Made by a program: the position numbers and the translations under genes. Under the pieces are notes generated by a model. The model made no database searches. It had not been told where the DNA came from and saw only the letters and a list, made by a program, of their open reading frames with translations. From Chitinophagaceae bacterium UBA1953 (lineage in GTDB: Bacteria > Bacteroidota > Bacteroidia > Chitinophagales > Chitinophagaceae), in the NCBI GenBank assembly GCA_002336115.1, contig DDEN01000002.1:1-32022 (forward strand): a stretch of 32,022 bases of DNA. The letters run 5' to 3'. Every line of letters starts with the position of its first letter. The first letter of the stretch is position 1. Shown here piece by piece: positions 14,710-22,989 of the stretch.

Positions 14710-17121
14710 TTAATTTTTAAGAAAGCCTAATTCGTAAACCATTGGCTGTAACTTTTCTGTAAGGGCTTTGTATGAATCTTCAAATGCTTTAAATGATACG
14801 GGTGGAAAATCGCCGCTGCTGTTGCGTGCCTGTAATGCTTTGCGTACTTGATACCAGCCAACATCGGGACGGTTTAATTTTAATTCGTCTCTTACAGTGT
14901 GTACGTCGGTATTGGCAAAGTATGCCTGCCATAATTTTTTCCCTTGGGCTAATACGGCTTTGGCTTCTTCACTAAACGTTTTATGCTGCATATAACGAAC
15001 CATAAAATCGCTTTCAAACCTATCGGGTGCGTTTACTTCTTCTTCGGTATATGGAATGAAATGATTAACGATGCTCCAGGTTTTACCATTCCATTCCAAG
15101 TTGTTTGCGCTTGCTGTAAGATTACTACCGTTAAATAACATCCAGATTAAACAATCATTTTTAAACTCGTCGGTTAATGGTTCTGTGGGTTGAAGGAATT
15201 GATCTCTATCGTTCAACCAAGTTGGTTTGATTATTCTACGAACTGTAAAAATTGTGGCTGATTGCCAAAGATTTTCTTTTGTGACATAAATCGCTCCCTT
15301 ATGACCAATACCTTGGGCAGACGATAAAATTAAAGTATAAAGGTTCGCATTTTGAAAATCATTACTATCACAAACCAGATGACCAATAGCGCCATCAGAC
15401 CATTTTGTAGAACCACTTTTAGATTTTGCGGGATTAATGGCATTGCTCAAGGAAATCACTTCCTGTTTATTTGCTTTGGGTTTTTCTACCCAATTGCTTA
15501 AAAACAATTCATTTGGTAAATTATAAAAAGTTTTTACTCCTATCGGATTTGCATTTTTATCCAAAACATCTACTTCTATTTCTGAGAAAAAATTTTCAAT
15601 GTTTTGACGTTTTTCAGAGCCCTTAATAGAATTTTGATTTGTTTTCCAAACTAAAAAACCAATAGGAAAATCGCCTTTTAATCCATCGAAAGCTTTGCTA
15701 TGAACAACGAATCCTCCTAAATATTTTCCATTCCAAGTTTCTCTAAACTTCTCAAAATTTGAACCATTAATATATTTCATTTTGCTAAACATAGCCAAAG
15801 TTGCAGATGGTATTTCTTGTGCTATTCTTGCAACAAATTGTGTAAATAGTTCATTACTTGCTTTGCCATATTGACTCATAGCAGAAGTTGCAAATTTCGT
15901 TTTAGCAACACCTTGTTTATTTCCAGCCCCTAACCCTTCCCCACTTTCTGCATAAGGCGGATTAATTAAAACCAAAATCTTTTTGCCGTCAGCAATTGCT
16001 CTACGTAAAGGTTCGGGGAGTTTATTGGTAAGTGAGTAATCAATTTTTCCATCTTCAGTAATATCATCGTTTAAATAATCGTACTGAAACCTTGTTGCAG
16101 CCACACAGGTTTTTGTTGCCCTCATAACATCCACATCGGCCTGATCGAGCGTGCTCATAAAAATATTACGGGGGTTGCTGTGTTTTACTTCCAGGTTGCC
16201 TACACCGCAACACATATCCCATACAATGTATTTTTCCTGCCAGTTGCTGCCAAGTGTTTCGGCCAGTTTATCGTAAGCTTTATCAACCACTGCAAGGGGT
16301 GTGTAGTAAGCACCTTTAAAGCTGCGTTCATCAAGTGGTATAAGACTATCTCTACGTTCGAGTAAATAGTTACGGTATTCCTGTTTTGGAGGACGGTGAT
16401 AGATTGTCCAGAACTGGCGGTACCCTTCTTTATTACCAAGTTCGTACAACTTACCTTCCAAGCTAAAAACGGGTGCACCATTTTTATGCAATAACTCAGC
16501 AGGAAGGTTTGCATGTGTACTGATTGTACCATCGCTCATAATATCGGCAAAAAACAAAAGAGCGTAATCGTCCTGATCGACACCTTTAATTTCATTGCCA
16601 ATCATCTTCACCCATTTATCAAAAACCTGTTTTAAGTTATCGGGGGTTATTTGTGTACGGATGATGTCGCCGCTTTTAATGGCATTCTTTATTGTATTAA
16701 TAAACTCTTCTTCGTGTGTTTCAATTTTAAAACTTACGAAGTGTGTACCAATGTGTGCGGAGATAGCATCTAACGCCTCCTGCGTATAGCTGCTGGCGCT
16801 TTTGCCCCATTTAATTGTTTTCTTTTCGAGAAAAGGCAGCACATCGCTGCTTTTCATAAGGGCTGCCTTTTTTGTATCGATTACACATAAAAACGGCGGC
16901 ACATATTCGCCTTTGTTTAATGCCTGCTGTACATAGTGCATTAACTGTGTAAACATCTGATAGGTGGAAAGCTTGCCGGTATCTTTTGCTTCGAACCAAA
17001 TTTCCTTTGTTTGAATATCAATGAGGTTTTTGCTGTAGCCTTTTAAACCAAGTGCTTTTATGTAAGCATCTTTTACATCTTCTTCCGTTCTGGCCTGTTG
17101 CAGTTTTTCGTAAAGCTTCAT
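14710..17121 (-). CDS. N6-adenine DNA methyltransferase, putative single-chain (Type IIG-like) restriction-modification enzyme
   Basis: An 803-residue protein with no separate restriction or specificity gene beside it. The methyltransferase core has GAYYTP (about 270-275, motif X), DMCCGVGN (302-309, motif I, AdoMet binding) and INPPYAES (386-393, motif IV, catalytic NPPY of gamma-class N6-adenine enzymes). The N-terminal ~80 residues carry IDIQTKEIWFEAKD, where Asp35, Glu44 and Lys46 could form a PD-(D/E)xK nuclease site. Residues about 90-260 would be a helical connector. Residues about 500-803 would hold target recognition. This order, nuclease-connector-methylase-recognition, is that of Type IIG enzymes. 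The nuclease call is inference; a lone methyltransferase is the alternative. The repeat-rich flank at the 3' side fits an accessory locus. Confidence 0.8.
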   Translation of the reverse strand: MKLYEKLQQARTEEDVKDAYIKALGLKGYSKNLIDIQTKEIWFEAKDTGKLSTYQMFTQLMHYVQQALNKGEYVPPFLCVIDTKKAALMKSSDVLPFLEKKTIKWGKSASSYTQEALDAISAHIGTHFVSFKIETHEEEFINTIKNAIKSGDIIRTQITPDNLKQVFDKWVKMIGNEIKGVDQDDYALLFFADIMSDGTISTHANLPAELLHKNGAPVFSLEGKLYELGNKEGYRQFWTIYHRPPKQEYRNYLLERRDSLIPLDERSFKGAYYTPLAVVDKAYDKLAETLGSNWQEKYIVWDMCCGVGNLEVKHSNPRNIFMSTLDQADVDVMRATKTCVAATRFQYDYLNDDITEDGKIDYSLTNKLPEPLRRAIADGKKILVLINPPYAESGEGLGAGNKQGVAKTKFATSAMSQYGKASNELFTQFVARIAQEIPSATLAMFSKMKYINGSNFEKFRETWNGKYLGGFVVHSKAFDGLKGDFPIGFLVWKTNQNSIKGSEKRQNIENFFSEIEVDVLDKNANPIGVKTFYNLPNELFLSNWVEKPKANKQEVISLSNAINPAKSKSGSTKWSDGAIGHLVCDSNDFQNANLYTLILSSAQGIGHKGAIYVTKENLWQSATIFTVRRIIKPTWLNDRDQFLQPTEPLTDEFKNDCLIWMLFNGSNLTASANNLEWNGKTWSIVNHFIPYTEEEVNAPDRFESDFMVRYMQHKTFSEEAKAVLAQGKKLWQAYFANTDVHTVRDELKLNRPDVGWYQVRKALQARNSSGDFPPVSFKAFEDSYKALTEKLQPMVYELGFLKN

Positions 17122-17297
17122 TTTTATTCTGATGTGGTTAGTGGTGTTTAACGTACATGAAAAACTAAGATAAAGTAAATTTTAGTCTTTGGAGGAATAG
17201 GATTAAGAATCATGCTGAAGCAGAACAGGCAGTACAAGAGTGCGACGCAACCGGTGTTTAACAGATGCAATGGCCCCGGTTACAAAATTGTTTTGTT

Positions 17298-17319
17298 GTT
17301 ATTGCCAAAAGGCAATAAC
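17298..17319. other. Perfect 9-bp hairpin in the 17122-17391 gap
   Basis: GTTATTGCC/GGCAATAAC with an AAAA loop. Only short T or A runs flank it, so it is not an obvious terminator. It lies 15 bp from the pckG terminator and may be a second-line terminator or a REP-like palindrome. Confidence 0.5.
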
Positions 17320-17334
17320 TATTTACACAAAAGC

Positions 17335-17365
17335 AAAAGCCGCTGAAAAAATCCAGCGGCTTTTA
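17335..17365. terminator. Terminator downstream of pckG
   Basis: The stem GCCGCTG/CAGCGGC with an 8-nt A-rich loop is flanked by AAAA and TTTT, so it works on either strand. It lies 27 bp beyond the pckG stop. Confidence 0.85.
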
Positions 17366-17391
17366 TATACTACCAATCAAAAAAAGACAAA

Positions 17392-19218
17392 TTAATCGTG
17401 TGTTTCTGCAGCGAGTTGGTACACTTTAGGAGAACGCCATAATGCACTCAGCAGTAATTCACGCATGTACATGAATTCTTTTGGCATACGGTCGTACAGT
17501 TTTTCAAACAACTCTTCGTGACCAAGTAATTCCTGTTTCCAGAGTTCACGGTCAACCAGCATAAGTTCGTTGAATTGTTCTTTGGGGAAATCTAAACCTG
17601 TCCAGTCCATATCGGCATAACGTGGTCTCCAGCCAATTGGGCATTCAACAGCGCTTGTTTTTCCTTTGCAACGATTAACGATCCATTTGAGCACACGCAT
17701 GTTTTCGCCAAAGCCAGGCCAGATAAATTCGCCTTTTGCATTTTTGCGGAACCAGTTTACACCGAAAATACGTGGTGCATTTGGAAGATCACGGCCAAAC
17801 TGTAACCAATGGTTAAAGTAATCGCCCATGTGATAACCCATGAATGGCAACATTGCAAACGGATCTCTTCTTACTTTACCAAGTTCACCAAATGCAGCAG
17901 CAGTCATTTCGCTACCCATTGTTGCAGCGAGGTAAACACCAAAACTCCAACTGAGTGATTGATATACTAAAGGAACAGTGCTTCCTCTTCTTCCGCCAAA
18001 TACGAAGGCTGTAATTTCAACACCGGCAGGGTTATCCCAGTCTGAATCAATTGCAGGGTTTTGGTAAGCTGGTGCTGTAAAGCGGCTGTTAGCATGTGCT
18101 GCAGGTTTGCCACTGTTTTTATCGTAAGGCTGTCCGTGCCAGTCAATCAATCCATCAGGAACTTCTTTCGTCATCCCTTCCCACCAAACATCACCATCAG
18201 GAGTAACGGCTACGTTCGTGAAGATAGTATCGGCCTTGATAGAAAGCATTGCGTTTGGATTTGTTTTGGCATTAGTACCGGGAGCAACGCCAAAATATCC
18301 TGCTTCGGGGTTGATGGCACGTAAATGACCTTCTTCATCTTTATGAATCCATGCAATATCATCACCAACTGTTGTTACTTTCCATCCATCGAGTTCTTTT
18401 GGAGGAATCATCATTGCAAAGTTGGTTTTACCACATGCACTTGGGAATGCAGCAGCAATATATGTTTTTTCTTTTTCAGGATTTTCAACACCAAGGATAA
18501 GCATGTGTTCTGCAAGCCAGCCTTCATCACGACCCATTACAGATGCAATACGGAGAGCGAAACATTTTTTACCAAGTAAGGCATTTCCGCCATAACCACT
18601 ACCGTAAGAAATAATCAGCCTTTCTTCCGGGAAGTGAGAAATATATTTCACTGTTGGGTTACAAGGCCATTTAACATCTTCCTGACCAGCCTGAAGAGGA
18701 GCGCCTAATGTATGAAGACATTTAACCCATTCTCCATCAAGGTAAGGAACAACATCTTTACCCATGCGTGTCATAATACGCATATTCACCACCACATATT
18801 CACTATCGGTTAACTGTACGCCATAGCGTGAATATTTTGAACCAATTGGCCCCATACAGAAAGGAATTACATACATGGTTCTTCCTTTCATGCTTCCGGC
18901 AGTAAGGTCATCAAGAATTTCTTTCATTTTCTGAGGTTCCATCCAGTTGTTGGTTGGCCCTGCATCCTGCATACGTTTGCTGCATATATAAGTACGGTCT
19001 TCAACACGGGCAACGTCGCTTGGATCACTGAAACAAGCAAAACTGTTCGGACGCTTTTCAGGATTCAGCTTAATGAATGTTCCCTTATCAACCAGTTGCT
19101 GACATAAATTATCATACTCTTCTTGTGAGCCGTTGCACCAATGAACGGCATCGGGTTGAAAATGTTTCTGCATACTTTCAACCCATTCTTTCAAATCTGT
19201 TTTGACTGTTGCTATCAT
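17392..19218 (-). CDS. pckG: Phosphoenolpyruvate carboxykinase (GTP)
   Basis: A 608-residue cytosolic enzyme that converts oxaloacetate + GTP to PEP + GDP + CO2, the first committed step of gluconeogenesis (reversible and anaplerotic in some Bacteroidota). FPSACGKTNFAMM (about 258-270) holds the kinase-1a P-loop with the reactive Cys262. Other family blocks are MGPIGSKYSRYGVQLTDSEYV (about 122-142), YGSGYGGNALLGKKC (substrate loop), FVFGGRRGSTVPLVYQ and FGVNWFRK. Length and motifs match the GTP form and not the ATP form. It is monocistronic, with a terminator at 17335-17365 and a probable promoter at 19242-19272. Confidence 0.98.
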   Translation of the reverse strand: MIATVKTDLKEWVESMQKHFQPDAVHWCNGSQEEYDNLCQQLVDKGTFIKLNPEKRPNSFACFSDPSDVARVEDRTYICSKRMQDAGPTNNWMEPQKMKEILDDLTAGSMKGRTMYVIPFCMGPIGSKYSRYGVQLTDSEYVVVNMRIMTRMGKDVVPYLDGEWVKCLHTLGAPLQAGQEDVKWPCNPTVKYISHFPEERLIISYGSGYGGNALLGKKCFALRIASVMGRDEGWLAEHMLILGVENPEKEKTYIAAAFPSACGKTNFAMMIPPKELDGWKVTTVGDDIAWIHKDEEGHLRAINPEAGYFGVAPGTNAKTNPNAMLSIKADTIFTNVAVTPDGDVWWEGMTKEVPDGLIDWHGQPYDKNSGKPAAHANSRFTAPAYQNPAIDSDWDNPAGVEITAFVFGGRRGSTVPLVYQSLSWSFGVYLAATMGSEMTAAAFGELGKVRRDPFAMLPFMGYHMGDYFNHWLQFGRDLPNAPRIFGVNWFRKNAKGEFIWPGFGENMRVLKWIVNRCKGKTSAVECPIGWRPRYADMDWTGLDFPKEQFNELMLVDRELWKQELLGHEELFEKLYDRMPKEFMYMRELLLSALWRSPKVYQLAAETHD

Positions 19219-19241
19219 ATTTCTTTAAATTGATTTGTGCC

Positions 19242-19272
19242 CAAAATAAGGCGAGTAAAATGGAATAACAAA
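19242..19272 (-). promoter_or_regulatory. Probable pckG promoter
   Basis: On the minus strand TTTG (19269-19272) is followed after 20 nt by TATTTTG (19242-19248), one base short of TAnnTTTG. It lies 24 bp upstream of the pckG ATG. Confidence 0.45.
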
Positions 19273-19392
19273 TTTGTTCGGGTGCAAGATTACTACACAA
19301 TAGAAAATTATCGAATGAGAAGAATCAGTGCCATTTCTAATCACAATTAGTTTCCGTATTGAAGTGCCAGAGAATCAACATCTCATACTCAA

Positions 19393-19424
19393 TTTGTTCA
19401 TACAAAAAATAAAACCAATTTTTG
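19393..19424 (+). promoter_or_regulatory. Probable promoter of the PlsC-like gene
   Basis: TTTG (19393-19396) is followed after exactly 20 nt by AATTTTTG (19417-19424), one mismatch from TAnnTTTG. The ATG is 17 bp downstream, so the leader would be short. Confidence 0.5.
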
Positions 19425-19441
19425 CTAACGAACACTAAGTT

Positions 19442-19996
19442 ATGGTTGGATCATTAGTATCGTTATGGTGGAAACTGAAAGGCTGGAAAGTTAGCGGCAC
19501 ATACCCCGCAAACGTTTCCAAAATGGTTATTGCAGTTGCGCCGCATACCAGCGCATGGGATATAGTGGTTGGAATGGCTGCACGAAAAGTAATCCCGATT
19601 AAGAACGCATATTATCTTGGAAAAAAAGAATTGTTTGATAGCCCCTTTGGCTGGTTTTTTAAATTAACCGGTGGAACTCCTGTTGACCGTTTTTCATCAA
19701 ACGGTGTGGTGCAGCAGGTGGCAGAAAAATTTAATCAACATGATGTATTCCGTTTGGCAATGAGCCCGGAAGGAACAAGAAAAAAAGTTGACAAACTCCG
19801 TACCGGGTTCTATTATATTGCCAAGGAAGCCAATGTTCCCATATTACTTGCCGGCTTTGATTACAAAAACCGGCAAGTCGTTTTCAGTGATTTGCTTTAT
19901 CCTTCAAATGAGCAGGAAGATTTAAAAAAAATCATAGCTTTCTTTTCAACAATTGAAGGAAAAAATCCTGAAAAGGGAATGAAACACTTTGCTTAA
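19442..19996 (+). CDS. 1-acyl-sn-glycerol-3-phosphate acyltransferase-like (PlsC family) protein
   Basis: A 184-residue acyltransferase, on the small side for PlsC. The catalytic HX4D motif is HTSAWD (about 35-40), and the substrate-binding motif is SPEGTRKK (about 108-115). GGTPVDR provides the conserved middle block. Such enzymes acylate lysophosphatidate or related lipids at the inner membrane. There is a hydrophobic N-terminal helix (GSLVSLWWKLKGW) but no clear full transmembrane span. It lies alone on the plus strand; its stop codon overlaps that of the convergent SRPBCC gene by a few bases (19993-19996). Confidence 0.87.
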   Translation: MVGSLVSLWWKLKGWKVSGTYPANVSKMVIAVAPHTSAWDIVVGMAARKVIPIKNAYYLGKKELFDSPFGWFFKLTGGTPVDRFSSNGVVQQVAEKFNQHDVFRLAMSPEGTRKKVDKLRTGFYYIAKEANVPILLAGFDYKNRQVVFSDLLYPSNEQEDLKKIIAFFSTIEGKNPEKGMKHFA

Positions 19997-20451
19997 TTAT
20001 TTTCAGCAATCGATTTTATGTGAACAAGAATGGGGTTCCATCCCTCACCGTTATTATAACTGTCGGCGTATCGTTTTTTGCCTTCAGCCACAGTTTCAAA
20101 ACCCTCCTGCATAACAGTTAATATGGTTGTACCGTTCTGCTCTTTCAAAAAATATTTAACAGTTAAATAATTTTCAGGCACATCGGGTATTGCAGGATTA
20201 TTTGGATCAATAACCGTATAAACCAGCAGTTCAGCAGGAATAATTTGCTGAATAAATCCTTTTACAAAAACCATTGGCACTCCTTCGTAATCGCCACGCC
20301 ACAATAATTCATCACCAACATTCCAGTTACTTACTGTTTCGCAGCCAAACATGTATTTCTTTGTTTGCTCCGGATTTACAAGTACATCCCACACGTTTGC
20401 TGCAGATGCATTGATTAAAATTTCGTTGCAGATGATTAATTCGTTTGACAT
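19993..20451 (-). CDS. SRPBCC (AHSA1/START-like) domain protein
   Basis: A 152-residue single-domain protein of the helix-grip fold: IINASAANVWDVLVNPEQTKKYMFG near residues 10-36, a central beta-sheet (LLWRGDYEGVPMVFVKG, LTVKYFLKE) and a C-terminal helix ending VHIKSIAEN. It belongs to the AHSA1-related group, which binds hydrophobic ligands or has poorly defined stress roles. It starts 34 bp after the DinB gene and is probably co-transcribed with it; this pairing of small AHSA1-like and DinB proteins is common in Bacteroidota. Confidence 0.85.
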   Translation of the reverse strand: MSNELIICNEILINASAANVWDVLVNPEQTKKYMFGCETVSNWNVGDELLWRGDYEGVPMVFVKGFIQQIIPAELLVYTVIDPNNPAIPDVPENYLTVKYFLKEQNGTTILTVMQEGFETVAEGKKRYADSYNNGEGWNPILVHIKSIAENN

Positions 20452-20485
20452 TTTTTTGATTATTGTTTGCTGATTTGTTTAAAAT

Positions 20486-20983
20486 TTAAAACACATGCTC
20501 ATCAGCACTTGGGCCGTAACTTCCCGGGATTGGAACATTTAATAAACGAAGATATACACCAAGCTGGGCACGGTGATGAACAATCTGACTGTAAGTCATA
20601 CGTATTACTTCTCCTTTTTCTCTAACAGTGTAAATAGTGTCACCATTCCGCATCGTCCACAGAGGAAGTAAATCTTCATCCGTTGCTTTTTCAAGAAGAG
20701 CTTTTCCTTCAGCCTGGCATTGCTCAAAATAATCCAGCAATTCTTTTGTGTTGTTAATTACTACAGGATTGTAAGGATTAACTGCAAAATCAAGTTCATC
20801 AGTAGTAAGCGCCATGCTTACCCATGTTGGCAGTTCAGCAATATGTGTGGCAAGACGCTGAATCGTCATACTTTTTTCATGTGGTTTCCATCCGAATTTA
20901 TCATCAGGAATTCTTGATAACATTTTACGTGTTGTAGCAGCTTCCTGCTCCATTTCTTTTACAAGTTGTTGAACGGTTGTCAT
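20486..20983 (-). CDS. DinB family protein
   Basis: A 165-residue four-helix-bundle protein of the DinB/YfiT-like metalloenzyme superfamily. The expected metal-binding histidines are present: THIAELP near residue 47 and IVHHRAQLGVYLR near 135-140. IPDDKFGWKPHEKSMTI is a typical family block. Members act as thiol-dependent transferases or have unknown roles; the specific reaction is not known here. It is first in a two-gene unit with the SRPBCC gene. Confidence 0.88.
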   Translation of the reverse strand: MTTVQQLVKEMEQEAATTRKMLSRIPDDKFGWKPHEKSMTIQRLATHIAELPTWVSMALTTDELDFAVNPYNPVVINNTKELLDYFEQCQAEGKALLEKATDEDLLPLWTMRNGDTIYTVREKGEVIRMTYSQIVHHRAQLGVYLRLLNVPIPGSYGPSADEHVF

Positions 20984-21054
20984 TATTAATTTTTTTTGTT
21001 AAACAAAGAAATTAACACTCACTGACAACCCTATGGCAGTGCTTCTGAAAAAAA

Positions 21055-21744
21055 TTAATAATTAACAGGAAGCTGTTTCATGTACTCTCCTAACTGAATA
21101 TGATTTTTTTTGCGGAAAGGTTCGGCAGTTGTTTTTAAATCAACTATAGAACTAACTCTGAAGTCCCTGTATTCATTTCGTTTATAACACCAGGCAATCA
21201 GGTGCCAGTTGTAAGCATAAAAAATTAATCCAAGCGGCTCAGCTTTTCGTTTACTTGTAATACCTTCTTTGTTTTTGTATGTAAATTCAACAATATGTTT
21301 ATTGGATATTGCTGTTTGCAAAGGCGAAAGATAATTTACTTCCGGGGCCACCATAAAGCTTGTTTGCAGACGTATATGCTCCTGTAGTGTATCCAGTTGT
21401 TCTTTTTGTGAAGAACGCATGACTGATTTAATTTTATCAAGACCGGAGGAATAATGTTTAAAAGTTGTTTTATCGGAAAAGCGTTCAACCACTGCATTCA
21501 TCAATAAAAAAGCATTTGCTTCTTCGGGTGTAAAGGATACAGGCGGCAGAAAAAACCCCTGCACAAGAAAATAACCTTTACCCTGTTCAAAGCTCACCGG
21601 TATTCCCTGTTCGGCAATTGCTTTTACATCTCTGTAAACTGTGCGTATGCTGATATTGTATTTCTCTGCAATTTTTTCGGCAGTAATATATTTTTTTGAT
21701 TGCAGAGTGGTGATAATTCCAAGCAGGCGGTCGATGCGGTTCAT
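21055..21744 (-). CDS. HTH and WYL-domain transcriptional regulator (YafY-like)
   Basis: A 229-residue regulator. Residues about 1-60 form a DeoR-like winged helix-turn-helix (RLLGIITTLQSKKYITAEKIAEKYNIS, then RTVYRDVKAI). A linker follows, with SFTPEEANAFLLMNAV. The WYL ligand-sensing domain spans about 130-210 (PLGLIFYAYNWHLIAWCYKRNEYRDFRVSSI). WYL domains sense small molecules or nucleic acids. Its start is 17 bp after the asparaginase-like stop, so the two are probably co-transcribed. Targets are unknown; the DinB/SRPBCC pair immediately downstream is a candidate. Confidence 0.9.
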   Translation of the reverse strand: MNRIDRLLGIITTLQSKKYITAEKIAEKYNISIRTVYRDVKAIAEQGIPVSFEQGKGYFLVQGFFLPPVSFTPEEANAFLLMNAVVERFSDKTTFKHYSSGLDKIKSVMRSSQKEQLDTLQEHIRLQTSFMVAPEVNYLSPLQTAISNKHIVEFTYKNKEGITSKRKAEPLGLIFYAYNWHLIAWCYKRNEYRDFRVSSIVDLKTTAEPFRKKNHIQLGEYMKQLPVNY

Positions 21745-21761
21745 AGCTAACAGAAATTAAA

Positions 21762-22250
21762 TTATTTCATTTCTTCAAACATGCCTGTTTGTTTATTCTT
21801 ACGTACATTATCCCAGTTAAAATATCTGCCGTTCATAGCTACATAAACACCTGCAGGCAATGTTTGTGCAAAAGCCAACGCACTGCCAAGATTAAACAGC
21901 CCGTCGCTGCTGCCGAATTTGATTGGGATCATTGCACCTGTAAGCACAACAGTTTTATTTTTTACTTTTCCGGCAATTACTTTGGCTGTTTCGGCCATCG
22001 TATCTGTTCCGTGGGTGATAACAATCTTCTCTTCATCGCATTGGTTACACTGATGCACAATCAGATCCCTGTCTTCGGCACTCATTTCAAGACTATCAAT
22101 CATCATCAGGGTTCTTATTTCCACATCAACACGGCAGCGACCCATGTCAAGCAAATCGTGCATATGTGTGTCATTAAAATATAGCTGACCCGTAATTTCA
22201 TTGTATTCCTTATCAAAAGTTCCGCCTGTAATAAAAATCCGGACTGACAT
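21762..22250 (-). CDS. Single-domain asparaginase-like protein
   Basis: A 162-residue protein matching only the N-terminal domain of L-asparaginases (about 330 residues in full enzymes). ITGGTFDKEYNEITGQ (7-22) carries the first catalytic Thr, ITHGTDTMAETA the Thr-Asp pair, and LTGAMIPIKFGSSDG the Lys. So the catalytic set of the N-domain is present while the C-terminal domain, which completes the active site across the dimer, is absent. The end MFEEMK looks like a natural terminus, not a truncation, and small stand-alone versions are known. Substrate and activity are uncertain. It heads a likely two-gene unit with the WYL regulator. Confidence 0.85.
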   Translation of the reverse strand: MSVRIFITGGTFDKEYNEITGQLYFNDTHMHDLLDMGRCRVDVEIRTLMMIDSLEMSAEDRDLIVHQCNQCDEEKIVITHGTDTMAETAKVIAGKVKNKTVVLTGAMIPIKFGSSDGLFNLGSALAFAQTLPAGVYVAMNGRYFNWDNVRKNKQTGMFEEMK

Positions 22251-22303
22251 GATTTAAATTTTGAGTGAAATTAATAAAACTGCCAACTCAATGCTCTATA
22301 TGC

Positions 22304-22329
22304 AAAAAAAGGCTGCCTTTTGGCAGCCT
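22304..22329 (-). terminator. Terminator of the response-regulator gene
   Basis: The stem AGGCTGCC/GGCAGCCT with a TTTT loop is followed on the minus strand by seven T residues. It lies 21 bp beyond the stop at 22351. Confidence 0.9.
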
Positions 22330-22350
22330 GTAATATTTTAAGATTCTCTT

Positions 22351-22989
22351 TTAAATAACCAGTCCTGAAGTATTGATATAGTTTACAAGTGCAGCGCTGT
22401 TCTTCAGGTTAAGCTTTTTGAGAATATTATGCCTGTGTACCTCTACTGTTTTTAAGGAAATATTCAGTTCCTGCGAAATTTCTTTTGAAGAAAGCCCCTG
22501 CTTAATATACTTAATCACATCAAGCTCACGGGTAGAAAGAGAATTGGCCCCGGAAGATGTTTCTTCTTCAAATACCTGTTCAGATAAAATTGTTTTGATT
22601 TCGCTGCACACATATCTGCGGCCCTGGCTTACTTCAACAATGGCATCAAACATTTCCTGTTGGGGTGAATTTTTTGTTACATAACCTAAAGCACCCATTT
22701 TCAGTAATTTCTTTGCATAAGCAGGCTGCGAATGCATTGAAACTCCGATAATTTTTGTAGCTGGCGAAAACTTACGTATCTGTTCAGTAGCCTCAATCCC
22801 GTTTACAGGATCCATATTAATATCAAGTAAAGCTATTTTGGGCCTTAGTTTTGTTGCTATCTCAATTGCTTCCTGCCCGTTACTGCACTGTGCAATAACA
22901 CTAAAACGAGGATCCGAATTCAGTATAAAACTCCATGTTTCCCTGATCAGCTTATGATCATCAGCTATTAAAACTGTAATCTTTTCCAT
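22351..22989 (-). CDS. NarL/LuxR-type DNA-binding response regulator
   Basis: A 212-residue two-domain regulator. The receiver (about 1-120) has Asp10-Asp11, the phospho-acceptor Asp56 in ALLDINMD, a Ser at GVSMHS and the conserved Lys in YVTKNSP. The LuxR-type helix-turn-helix (about 148-205) reads STRELDVIKYIKQGLSSKEI, then LNISLKTVEVHRHNILKKL. No histidine kinase is adjacent, so it is an orphan in this window. It has its own terminator, and a long dyad lies ~110 bp upstream at 23101-23148. Confidence 0.95.
   Translation of the reverse strand: MEKITVLIADDHKLIRETWSFILNSDPRFSVIAQCSNGQEAIEIATKLRPKIALLDINMDPVNGIEATEQIRKFSPATKIIGVSMHSQPAYAKKLLKMGALGYVTKNSPQQEMFDAIVEVSQGRRYVCSEIKTILSEQVFEEETSSGANSLSTRELDVIKYIKQGLSSKEISQELNISLKTVEVHRHNILKKLNLKNSAALVNYINTSGLVI

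Noticed and set aside
19993..19996. Overlap of stop codons of convergent genes as a regulatory signal
   Set aside because: A 4-nt TTAA-type overlap is common between compact convergent genes and needs no special explanation.
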